Source: Mesobacillus campisalis (GTDB lineage Bacteria; Bacillota; Bacilli; Bacillales; Cytobacillaceae). From it: a stretch of 64,000 bases of DNA. The position numbers were made by a program, and so were the translations under genes. The notes below the pieces were generated by a model. The model made no database searches, had not been told where the DNA came from, and saw nothing but the letters and a program-made list of their open reading frames with translations. The stretch covers positions 184,791 through 248,790 of the forward strand of contig NZ_LAYY01000004.1 in assembly GCF_000986785.1 (NCBI RefSeq), in the 5' to 3' direction. Position 1 is the stretch's first letter; every line of letters begins with the position of its first letter. Positions 1-7,367 of this stretch are shown here, piece by piece.

Positions 1-626
1 AGACCCCGCATGCCTGGTTAATGATGGAGTGCGATGTCACGGGTTTGGTTCATTACCGCAGCAAAGTGAAAGATGATTTTAAGGAAAAAGAGGGGTTCAC
101 CTTAACGTATTTGCCTTTCTTTATAAAGTCAGCAGTCGAAACATTAAAGGAATTTCCGAAGTTAAATTCGCAGTGGGCAGACGATAAAATCATTGTTAGA
201 AAAGGGATTCATCTATCCGTTGCCGTAGCCACAGAGGAAGCATTATACGTTCCTGTGATTAAAGATGCTGATCAAAAGAGTATTTTTGGCCTCGCTAAAG
301 CTGTGGATGAACTCGCTAAAAAAACGCGGGAAGGCAAGTTAACTCCGCATGATATGACTGGCGGCACTTTTACCGTTAACAATACGGGTTCATTTGGGTC
401 CGTTCTTTCTGCGCCCATCATCAATCATCCTCAAGCGGCGATTTTAACGATGGAAGCAATTGTAAAACGCCCCGTCGTCATCGACAACATGATCGCGATT
501 CGAGACACAATGAACATTTGCCTTTCTTTTGATCATCGAGTGTTAGATGGACTTGTATGCGGAAAGTTTCTGAAAAGTTTAAAGAAAAAGATTGAAAGTT
601 ATGGGTACAATACAACACTTTATTAA
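1..626 (+). CDS. 2-oxo acid dehydrogenase E2 acyltransferase, C-terminal part (gene starts before the window)
   Basis: The reading frame is already open at base 3 (residues ..TPHAWLMMECDVTG), so the first ATG at 21 is internal and the lipoyl and E1/E3-binding domains lie outside the window. What remains is the catalytic acyltransferase domain of the E2 subunit, which moves an acyl group from lipoyl-lysine to CoA in a pyruvate or branched-chain 2-oxoacid dehydrogenase complex. The active-site motif HxxxDG is visible near the end (FDHRVLDG), preceded by the family block GGTFTVNNTGSFGS. The tail ending NTTLY suggests the branched-chain (BkdB/BfmBB) type, but that subtype is inference. The cytoplasmic E1 and E3 genes are probably upstream. 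Confidence 0.9.
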   Translation, partial: TPHAWLMMECDVTGLVHYRSKVKDDFKEKEGFTLTYLPFFIKSAVETLKEFPKLNSQWADDKIIVRKGIHLSVAVATEEALYVPVIKDADQKSIFGLAKAVDELAKKTREGKLTPHDMTGGTFTVNNTGSFGSVLSAPIINHPQAAILTMEAIVKRPVVIDNMIAIRDTMNICLSFDHRVLDGLVCGKFLKSLKKKIESYGYNTTLY

Positions 627-637
627 ACCTTCTATCA

Positions 638-1343
638 ATGCTGATTCCTAGGACGATTTGGAATCAGCTTTTTATTGGAGAAAGAACTGAAAATGGTAAA
701 TACAAATCTTATCAAAACAAGCCAGTACAATCGCTTCACTCCTACATACAATACACCTTGAAATATAAGATTAGTGATATGAGCGAAAAGGAAATCATAC
801 GGAAGGAAGAAGAGAGCTTGTTGGTCTGGTATGAGGATATCTTGTTAGAAGAGACAGCTTCAGCGTTAATAAGCTTCCAATCGGACAAGGTTGTACAGGA
901 AGTTAGTCCATACTTAAATAAAGAGAAATCCATCATTTTTGCCACTTCTGTAATTGAGAATATTAAATCTGACCTGGCCGTTGCGGCATTAAGGGAAGCC
1001 TATCGTAATAGATGAACAAGAACTTATTGCAGAGGCGCTTTGTCATCAGTTATCTGGAAAAGCTCTGCCTGAAATCAGCGAAAATATGGAAGATGGATTA
1101 TTTTCAAACCTGGTTGATATCAAACAGACGGCATATGGCTATTTTTCCATTTCAGGCCTGAAATATCCGGAATTGGAGTTGTGGAGAAAAGCTGCCATGG
1201 ATGAAGAAACTCGTTATCGGAAAGCGAGCCAGGAGGGGAACATCCTTCCAAATACTCCGATCCGAAACGAAAAGAAAGTTGGACGAAACGACCCATGCCC
1301 TTTTGGAAGCGGGAAGAAATATAAAAAATGCTGCGGGAAATGA
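638..1343 (+). pseudogene. SEC-C motif protein, frameshifted and probably 5'-truncated
   Basis: Two pieces in different frames join into one protein. The first (638-1015) ends ..LREAYRNR. The second frame is open from about 1000 ([20 protein letters not shown]) and runs to 1343. A one-base shift near 1000-1010 would restore one product of about 235 aa. The C-terminus [20 protein letters not shown] is a classical SEC-C zinc-binding motif ([13 protein letters not shown]), known from SecA tails and many small stand-alone proteins. The rest of the protein is not recognised. No good ribosome binding site precedes the ATG at 638, so the true start may be lost. Either a decayed gene or a sequencing indel. 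Confidence 0.7.
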
Positions 1344-1362
1344 GGGAGGAGTTCTCCAATCA

Positions 1363-1396
1363 AAAAACCGACTGTTATAAATGACAGTCGGTTTTT
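1363..1396 (+). terminator. Rho-independent terminator
   Basis: Inverted repeat AAACCGACTGT / ACAGTCGGTTT around a TATAAATG loop, followed by a T-run. It follows the SEC-C gene and separates it from the RraA cluster. The A-run on the other side means it could also work on the minus strand. Confidence 0.85.
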
Positions 1397-1661
1397 ATAT
1401 TTCAATCTAATGAGTTAGACCCCATCTTAGAAAAAGATAGACGCCTGAAAAAACATCAATAAAAAATAAGCGAAAATAGCAAAAATTTCAGATAAATTGT
1501 TTACTTAATAGGTTTTAAATGTTACCATGTCTTCAATGGTAGTAAAAAATATTACATAAATCATATTGTTAGTTATTTTTACTACAAGTTTATAATTATT
1601 TTTTTTATTATTTATGTAATCGCTGTCATATTTAAATTCGATTCGAAAAGGAGAGTTTGCA
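1397..1661 (+). promoter_or_regulatory. Leader of the RraA/TRAP cluster with a candidate RpiR operator
   Basis: This AT-rich stretch holds an inverted repeat, GTAGTAAAAAATA (1539-1551) and TATTTTTACTAC (1574-1585). The element GTTATTTTTAC (1572-1582) matches GTAATTTTTAC (5097-5107) in front of the rpiR-family gene at 10 of 11 positions. Shared sites before both transcription units suggest that the RpiR protein binds both. No clear -35/-10 pair was assigned. The ribosome binding site AAAGGAGAG lies just before the ATG at 1662. Confidence 0.45.
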
Positions 1662-2345
1662 ATGAGTTACACCGCACCGCTATTACCGCAAACAGTCATT
1701 GATCGTGCGAAAAAATTAAATACCACCCTTATTTCGGATGCAATGGGGTGCACTGGATCCATGCATTATACGGTAAAACCAGTAGCTCCAAGCATGAGAG
1801 TTGTTGGAACCGCTTTAACAGTAGACTTGAGGGCTGGAGACAACCTTTTCCTTCATCAGGGTATTTACTGTGGCAGTGAAGGATATGTTCTTGTGGCGGA
1901 TGGAAAAGGACATACGGAAAATGCCTATCTTGGGGAATTGATGGCTGGAGCGGCCAAAGCAATTGGCCTTGAAGGTATTGTCATTGATGGGTTTGTCCGG
2001 GATAAAGAAATGTTAGGTGAAATTGGGCTTCCGATTTTTGCGAAAGGATTTATTCCAAACGGCCCATTTAAAGATGGCCCGGGAGCTATTAATATACCAA
2101 TTTCATGCGCCGGGGTAGCTGTTCAGCCAGGTGATTTAATTGTAGGGGATGAAGATGGTGTCATTGTTGTTCCTCGAGATAGAATTGAGGAAGCTTTGCG
2201 TAAAGCTGAAAACAAACTGGAATATGAAGAAAAACGTCTTCAGACGATTGCAAACTATGCAGAAAAACGAAAACTAGGGAACGCAGATGGAGTCAATATT
2301 GCACCGCCTTGGTTAGAAGCTAAAATAAAAGAATTTGGATTTTAA
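1662..2345 (+). CDS. RraA-family protein, probable HMG/CHA-type aldolase or oxaloacetate decarboxylase
   Basis: 227 aa, the usual length of 4-carboxy-4-hydroxy-2-oxoadipate (CHA) aldolases of the RraA fold. Seen: LISDAMGCTGSMH near residue 25, the GxxxxGIVIDGFVRD block near 108, and the C-terminal block VQPGDLIVGDEDGVIVVP. In the aldolase members the Arg-Asp of the middle block bind the divalent metal and the pyruvyl group. The RNase-E inhibitor RraA is shorter and would not be expected in a catabolic operon. The next genes are a 6PGDH-like dehydrogenase and a TRAP-type permease, so a cytoplasmic retro-aldol or decarboxylation step on a hydroxylated di- or tricarboxylate is likely. The exact substrate cannot be read from the sequence. 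Confidence 0.85.
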   Translation: MSYTAPLLPQTVIDRAKKLNTTLISDAMGCTGSMHYTVKPVAPSMRVVGTALTVDLRAGDNLFLHQGIYCGSEGYVLVADGKGHTENAYLGELMAGAAKAIGLEGIVIDGFVRDKEMLGEIGLPIFAKGFIPNGPFKDGPGAINIPISCAGVAVQPGDLIVGDEDGVIVVPRDRIEEALRKAENKLEYEEKRLQTIANYAEKRKLGNADGVNIAPPWLEAKIKEFGF

Positions 2346-2363
2346 GGAGAAAGGGGAAAGGAT

Positions 2364-3242
2364 ATGCATTTAGGATTTATCGGATTTGGAGAAGCAGCTT
2401 TTGAGTTGGCATCTGGATTAAAACTGCAAGGGCTTGATAACATGACGGGGTATGATCCATTATGGAATATGCCAGCCTACCGTGAATTAATAGCAATTCG
2501 TTCCAATAAAGCAGGTGTAACGCTTGTACAAACATCAAAAGAAGTATTGGAACAATCCGACCTTGTCATTGTTGCTGTACCTGCAGACAAGGCGCTCGAA
2601 GTCAGTAAACAACTAAAGCCCTACATGGAGAAGGGGAAAATATATATAGACGTTTCAGCTTCCAGTCCGGATATCAAGAAACAAATGGCTGCGATTATTC
2701 AACAAGCAGGTGGAAGATTTGTCGATGGTGCTATGATGGGACCCCTTCCGGTTTATAAACATGAAGTGCCAATCCTTGCGAGCGGGGACGGAGCGGATAC
2801 TTTTATTGAGATGATGCAGCCATTTGGGATGAAGATCAGTAAAGTGAGTGATGTGCCAGGAGAAGCAACAGCTGTAAAATTAATCCGCAGTATTTACATG
2901 AAGGGTATTGCAGGTCTGTATGTTGAGCTTCTAGAAGCAGCCCATGAATTTAATGTTGAATCTCTTGTAATTGATTCATTGAGTGAAACAATAAATGGAC
3001 GTACATTTGAAGAGACAATGAATCGGCTTGTCACTGGCACCGCCCTTCATGCGGTCAGGCGGTCTGTTGAACTTGGCGGTACGATTGCAATGCTTGAATC
3101 TGTTAATATTGATTCTTCAATGTCAAAAGCTGCGAAGGAAAAAATTGAAAGGCTTGCATCTTTGAATGTAAAAGAAAAGTTTAAAGGTGAAAAGCCAGAA
3201 CACTGGCTTCAGGTAATTGAAGCATTTAAAGTAACAAACTAG
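2364..3242 (+). CDS. NAD(P)-dependent dehydrogenase, 6-phosphogluconate dehydrogenase-like with DUF1932-type C-terminus
   Basis: 292 aa. The N-terminus has a Rossmann fold (LGFIGFGEAAFELA, GxGxxxxxxA type), followed by the acid-dehydrogenase block VDGAMMGPLP near residue 120. The C-terminal helical half carries EATAVKLIRSIYMKG, where the Lys occupies the position of the catalytic lysine in the beta-hydroxyacid dehydrogenase family. It sits 18 bp after the RraA-family gene and is probably co-transcribed. The likely role is oxidation or reduction of a hydroxy acid that feeds or drains the aldolase step. The substrate is unknown. The start is supported by AAGGGGAAAGG before ATG. Confidence 0.85.
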   Translation: MHLGFIGFGEAAFELASGLKLQGLDNMTGYDPLWNMPAYRELIAIRSNKAGVTLVQTSKEVLEQSDLVIVAVPADKALEVSKQLKPYMEKGKIYIDVSASSPDIKKQMAAIIQQAGGRFVDGAMMGPLPVYKHEVPILASGDGADTFIEMMQPFGMKISKVSDVPGEATAVKLIRSIYMKGIAGLYVELLEAAHEFNVESLVIDSLSETINGRTFEETMNRLVTGTALHAVRRSVELGGTIAMLESVNIDSSMSKAAKEKIERLASLNVKEKFKGEKPEHWLQVIEAFKVTN

Positions 3243-3320
3243 GATTGTGAAATAATGGGTGCGGCTGCCGGCCATGCCGGTGCCGTATATCGTAATAAAT
3301 ATACAGGAAAGAGGTGTCAT

Positions 3321-4673
3321 ATGGGGATCGGTATTTGGGCATTACTTGTTTTTATCGGAATTATAGTTTTCTTTAACCTGGTCTTAAAAAGAAATATTGC
3401 GGAAGCAATGCTTGCAGGTTTTGTTGTAACCGCTTTATTCGGTGGAGTGAAAGCCCCTGATTTGATGTGGAATGGATTGGTTTTTGCAGCCACTAATGAA
3501 GTGTTATATGCTTCAGTGGCCTTTGTGTTTATGGCGTATGTCATTGATCAAACAGCGGTGATTGCCAGTCTTATCAAGATTCTCAATTCCCTTCTCGGGC
3601 GCTTTCCTGGAGGCGCAGCTTATGTGGATACCCTCGCATCAGCGGTAATGGGAACACTAACCGGCTCTAATTCAGGAAACACAGCAACGACTGGATCCAT
3701 TACAGCTCCCTGGATGGTAAGATCCAATTTTAGCAGAGAACTATCTGCAACCGTTGTGGCAGGTAATGGCGGTCTTGGTGCTTCGCTTCCACCAAGTGCA
3801 TCGATGTTTATCATGCTTGGCTTCGCGCCGGTTGCGGCAGTGGTTTCCGAAGGAGATTTGTACGTTGCCTTATTTATTGCAGGAGTTTATCAAGTGATTT
3901 ACCGGATCTTTTTAATTATATATTTCGTGAAGAGAGACAATATTAAGGCGATTTCGCCTGATTTTATCCAGCCTCTAAAAGAGTCTTTGCGAACAGGCTG
4001 GAAATCTACGCTCATTTTTTTAGGTGCTTTAATTCCAATAGTTGTGACTATTGGACCGCTTGCTGAAAGCATTTCGGCAAATCCAGCTTTAGGGGAAAGC
4101 GCACTTGACAGCATTTCACTTATTACATGGATTCCGATATTAATTATCTTTATTAGTTTTATGGTAGGCTGGGCGCACCTTCCTAAAAACAAATCCGACT
4201 GGTCCAAGTTCTTAAATAATTCAATTCCCCGTTTTTCCACCATTGGGGCCCTTCTTGTCTTTGCATACGCATCAAGCCAGGTGTTAACGGATTTAGGGCT
4301 TGCAGAAGATTTAACAGGCCTGATGGAATCTATTGCGATTTCCAAATGGCTAATGGTATTGCTTATTGGTTTGCTCGTTGCACTTGTAGCTGGACCATTG
4401 TCGTCAACAGCCACATTGACCGCTATTGGAATTGTTGCTTTTACAGGAATGGTTTCTGCTGGCGTTGATCCATTACTTGCCGTCGTGGCGATTCTGGTAT
4501 TTGCTTCCACGGAAGGTGCTTCTCCGCCGGCATCAGGATCCATCTTTATCGCAGCCTCGCTGGCAGGAGCGCAAGCAGAAAAAACATTTGTGCCGCTCGT
4601 TATCTATTATGTTCTTCCGATATTATTAATCGGTTATTTTATAGCGATGGGTATTCTACCGGTCCCAATGTAA
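3321..4673 (+). CDS. TRAP-type (DctM-like) large permease
   Basis: About 450 aa with roughly a dozen hydrophobic segments, a membrane permease. The block MGTLTGSNSGNTATTGSIT near residue 110, followed by PWM and GGLGASLPPSA, resembles the substrate and Na+ site repeats of TRAP large subunits. A second, matching half follows (AGPLSSTATLTAIGIV, STEGASPPASGS). I start at 3321 because GAAAGAGGTGTCAT precedes that ATG and the protein then begins with a membrane helix. The open frame extends upstream to 3255 but adds a non-membrane leader. No extracytoplasmic solute-binding gene lies next to it, so either it is elsewhere or the system is atypical. Likely imports the acid used by the two upstream enzymes. 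Confidence 0.75.
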   Translation: MGIGIWALLVFIGIIVFFNLVLKRNIAEAMLAGFVVTALFGGVKAPDLMWNGLVFAATNEVLYASVAFVFMAYVIDQTAVIASLIKILNSLLGRFPGGAAYVDTLASAVMGTLTGSNSGNTATTGSITAPWMVRSNFSRELSATVVAGNGGLGASLPPSASMFIMLGFAPVAAVVSEGDLYVALFIAGVYQVIYRIFLIIYFVKRDNIKAISPDFIQPLKESLRTGWKSTLIFLGALIPIVVTIGPLAESISANPALGESALDSISLITWIPILIIFISFMVGWAHLPKNKSDWSKFLNNSIPRFSTIGALLVFAYASSQVLTDLGLAEDLTGLMESIAISKWLMVLLIGLLVALVAGPLSSTATLTAIGIVAFTGMVSAGVDPLLAVVAILVFASTEGASPPASGSIFIAASLAGAQAEKTFVPLVIYYVLPILLIGYFIAMGILPVPM

Positions 4674-4692
4674 AAAGAAAGGAGCTAAAGGC

Positions 4693-4968
4693 ATGAGAGA
4701 TATTTTGGCTAATTTATTTAAAGTGTCCCTGGTATTGTTTTTGTTTGGTGGTACCTGTCTTGTTATTGGACAATTAGGCGGGCTTCTTTTGCAAAACGGC
4801 GATATGATTATCAGATCGTGGGATATTTTCGCTAATCCAACATTTGCAATTAGTGCAATTGGAGGCATACTTGGTTTTATTTTGGGTTATTTTCCAGAAG
4901 AAAAAACAGAAGAAGTTGATTTGTACTCCTCAGATGAGTACTGTGAGCAAATAGAAAACGTACGGTGA
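4693..4968 (+). CDS. Small two-helix membrane protein, probable partner of the upstream permease
   Basis: 91 aa with two hydrophobic stretches (about residues 8-33 and 52-67) and an acidic soluble tail (EEKTEEVDLYSSDEYCEQ). It begins 19 bp after the permease with a good AAAGGAGC site, so it belongs to the same operon. TRAP systems use a small membrane subunit with four helices. This one is shorter, so a DctQ-like role is only a guess from position. Confidence 0.65.
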   Translation: MRDILANLFKVSLVLFLFGGTCLVIGQLGGLLLQNGDMIIRSWDIFANPTFAISAIGGILGFILGYFPEEKTEEVDLYSSDEYCEQIENVR

Positions 4969-4980
4969 TAAATAAATCTT

Positions 4981-5020
4981 AGCAGACAATCCAACTGGAA
5001 ATGTCTGCTTTTTCTTTTTT
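4981..5020 (+). terminator. Rho-independent terminator of the permease operon
   Basis: Stem AGCAGACA (4981-4988) with TGTCTGCT (5002-5009), followed by TTTTCTTTTTT. It ends the RraA-to-small-membrane-protein unit and isolates the rpiR-family gene. Confidence 0.9.
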
Positions 5021-5096
5021 AGGGTTCTGGAAAAAGAAAGCGAAAACAATCCATATATCTGACCAGTGGGATATCCCGGTTTCTATTTTTTTAAAA

Positions 5097-5107
5097 GTAA
5101 TTTTTAC
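5097..5107 (+). promoter_or_regulatory. Candidate RpiR operator (autoregulation)
   Basis: GTAATTTTTAC has inverted ends (GTAA..TTAC) and nearly repeats the element at 1572-1582 upstream of the catabolic operon. It lies about 84 bp before the regulator start. Assigning it to the RpiR protein is inference. Confidence 0.4.
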
Positions 5108-5190
5108 AAAAAACGAAATAGGTGTTAATATTTCTTTGAAGGTAATAGGTGGAAAATTTACGACATCTTATATCTAATTGGAGAGATAAT

Positions 5191-6042
5191 ATGGAAAACC
5201 CAATCATTAAGCTGCAAGAAAAAATTTCAGAATTAACCGAAACACAAAAGAGAGTGGCGGATTATATTATTAAACATCCGCTTGATGTTGCCTTTTTGAC
5301 TGTTGATCAATTAGCTGGCATAGTTGGTACAAGTACAACAACCATTATGCGCTTGACTTTTAGCATCGGTTATTCGGGATACACTGAATTTCAAAAGGGG
5401 CTTCAGGAGATTTTGCGGAACCGTGCCGCCCCACAAACAAGACTTGAAGCCAATATAAAAGAGATGGGCGAGAATAATCTATGGGGACGGTATGCGGAAA
5501 GTCAAATAAGCAGCATTCAGGATACGATGAACATGATAACTCCTGAAGTGCTTGATCAGACCATGGAGAAAATCGTTACGGCTGAACGCATCATCTGTAC
5601 CAGCGTTAGAAGCGGGTTGCCTGTAGCACAATATTTAACACATGGACTTAACCGGCTTTTTGGAAATACACAACTAATCATAGCTGATGTAAGTGACTGG
5701 GTAGACACCGTTGTCAATATGACATCAAATGACTTGGTTATCGCCATAAGCTTTCCAAGATATGCAAAAAGAATTGTTGATTTTACGGAAACCGCGAAAG
5801 CGAACGGGGTACAGGTTGTATCAATCACAGATAGTTACTCCTCGCCTCTATTTAAGCACTCTGATTTAATTCTACCTTGTAATTCCAGCAGTATCGCTTT
5901 TCATAATTCAGCTGTATCATCGATGTTTGTTGCTGATTATTTGATCAGCGCCCTTGCAATAAACTACCCAGACACAACAAAGGAACGTCTTGATAAAGTG
6001 AATGAAATTTTAACAAAAATGAACTATCATACTATACATTGA
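5191..6042 (+). CDS. RpiR/MurR-family transcriptional regulator
   Basis: 283 aa from the ATG at 5191, which has TTGGAGAG seven bases upstream. The frame is open from a GTG at 5149, but that start lacks a site. The N-terminal HTH_6 domain is seen in LTETQKRVADYIIKHP and LAGIVGTSTTTIMRLT (residues about 15-60). A SIS sugar-isomerase-like domain follows from about residue 120 (ICTSVRSGLPVAQYL, VIAISFPRYAKRIVDF). Family members sense phosphosugars or related metabolites. Here it most likely controls the adjacent RraA/TRAP operon, supported by the shared motif before both units. Confidence 0.88.
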   Translation: MENPIIKLQEKISELTETQKRVADYIIKHPLDVAFLTVDQLAGIVGTSTTTIMRLTFSIGYSGYTEFQKGLQEILRNRAAPQTRLEANIKEMGENNLWGRYAESQISSIQDTMNMITPEVLDQTMEKIVTAERIICTSVRSGLPVAQYLTHGLNRLFGNTQLIIADVSDWVDTVVNMTSNDLVIAISFPRYAKRIVDFTETAKANGVQVVSITDSYSSPLFKHSDLILPCNSSSIAFHNSAVSSMFVADYLISALAINYPDTTKERLDKVNEILTKMNYHTIH

Positions 6043-6059
6043 TCTTTTTAAAACATGTT

Positions 6060-6087
6060 AGTCATCCTAAAAGGATGGCTCTTTTCT
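6060..6087 (+). terminator. Rho-independent terminator after the rpiR-family gene
   Basis: Stem AGTCATCCT / AGGATGGCT around AAA, followed by CTTTTCT. Confidence 0.8.
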
Positions 6088-6196
6088 ATATTGAGAAAAA
6101 TTTTTAAAAAAAAGGATTTCACCCTGTCCTCTTCGCCCCCTTTTTCCCTATATAAAAAGTGAAGGATCAATACATAGGAAAATGGGGTGCTGTGTT

Positions 6197-7051
6197 ATGT
6201 GCGGTTGGGTGAAGCTGTCTCGGGATATTGTCGATACGGAGCTGTGGCGGGAGGTGGTGCCATTCCGTTTGTTTGTGTTTCTCTTGATCAAGGCATCAAG
6301 GGAAGAACGGATGGTGAATGGCTTTATGCTGAAGCGCGGGCAGTATATCCGGGCGTATTCGAAGCTCGCGGAGGATCTGGGCTACCGGGAGGGGAGAGGC
6401 GAAAAGCTTTACTCGAAAAGCACGATCAAGCGGGCCAGTGACAAGCTGGTGAAAAAAGGGCTGGTTGCAGTGGAAGAAACGGCGGTTGGAACGCTGTTTA
6501 CGGTGCTCGCTTATGATGACATCCAGGACAGCGGATTCGTTGATTTTTTTTACCCTTCTTTTCGCGGAACGGAGAAAGAACCTTCCAGTAACCAAAACGG
6601 ACAGAAGAGTGAACCATATCAAGAAGAAGAGAAGAAAGTGGAGAAGGCAAAGAAGAAGAAGGATGATGATTCGCGGGAACCCGAGCAGCATGGCGGGCAG
6701 GCTGGCGATGTCAGGATGGCCGCCTTGACGGAAAAGTTCCTGTCCCTTCGCGGCCGGGGTACCACATTGTCGCCAAGTGACATGAACTCCATAGAATGAG
6801 TGGCTATGCTTAAAGTTCCACTTGAACAGCTGCTCCTCTGGATGGACGAGATCCACGCTGCTTATGCTTCCCAGTCTCCAGGAGAGACCATCAGCAGCAT
6901 GAAGTACTATGAAGCCGCCATCTCGACGAAAGCGAGAAAGTCCAAGATGAAAAGCCAACCTGCCTCCCAATCGTTAAAGGAGCGGATTCTTTTGCTGGAA
7001 CGGCAGGGAAAAATAGAGTCAGGAGAGGGAGAAGGCGATGGGCAGCGATGA
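6197..7051 (+). pseudogene. Phage-type replication initiator (DnaD-like), interrupted by an in-frame TGA
   Basis: The frame from 6197 to 6796 and the frame from 6800 to 7051 are the same frame, split only by TGA at 6797-6799. Read through, the protein is about 284 aa. It has an N-terminal winged-helix region (WVKLSRDIVDTELWRE, LAEDLGYREGRG, STIKRASDKLVKKG), a Lys/Glu-rich linker, and a C-terminal DnaD-like part spanning the stop (LSPSDMNSIE then MLKVPLEQLLLWMDEI). The start at 6197 has GGGGTG seven bases upstream; an ATG at 6182 is also in frame but less well placed. A GTG at 6800 could allow re-initiation. Proteins of this type recruit the helicase loader encoded next. Gene decay, readthrough or a base-call error are all possible. 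Confidence 0.7.
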
Positions 7052-7367
7052 AGTATCTAGCATACTAGCAAAAATCCAGTCGGCTTATCCACACTTTAAA
7101 GTGTGTGACGACACCCTGCTTCTTTGGATGAAGATGGGCAGGGAGATGGATTTCAGCCTGGTGATGCGCAAGCTGCTTCATCATATCGCCAGAAGTCCAT
7201 ATCCTCCTTCAATTGCCGAGATTGCGGCATACAGGGAGACAGAAAATTCGTTTCTTGAAAAAAACATACAGTGGGAACGGGAAGGGCGTGAGCGGATTGA
7301 ACATGACAAAAAGAGCGGAAAGCGAAAGCCAGTACCAGCATGGATATCCTTACAAGGCAGAAAATGA
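7038..7367 (+). CDS. Helicase loader/inhibitor, SPP1 G39P-like
   Basis: 109 aa. The N-terminal part (ILAKIQSAYPHFKV, LLLWMKMGREMDFSLVMRKL, SPYPPSIAEIAAY) follows the pattern of phage replicative helicase loader/inhibitor proteins such as SPP1 G39P, with a basic, probably flexible C-terminus. It overlaps the initiator gene by 14 bp and the helicase gene by 65 bp, the same order (initiator, loader, helicase) as in phage replication modules. It probably escorts the DnaB-like helicase to the initiator. Ribosome binding site GGAGAGGGAGAAGG before the ATG at 7038. Confidence 0.7.
   Translation: MGSDEVSSILAKIQSAYPHFKVCDDTLLLWMKMGREMDFSLVMRKLLHHIARSPYPPSIAEIAAYRETENSFLEKNIQWEREGRERIEHDKKSGKRKPVPAWISLQGRK

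Noticed and set aside
3899..4543. 214-aa frame on the minus strand
   Set aside because: Antisense to the TRAP-type permease; no ribosome binding site and composition typical of a shadow frame.
6296..6970. 224-aa frame on the minus strand
   Set aside because: Antisense to the replication initiator, which has better sites and family motifs.
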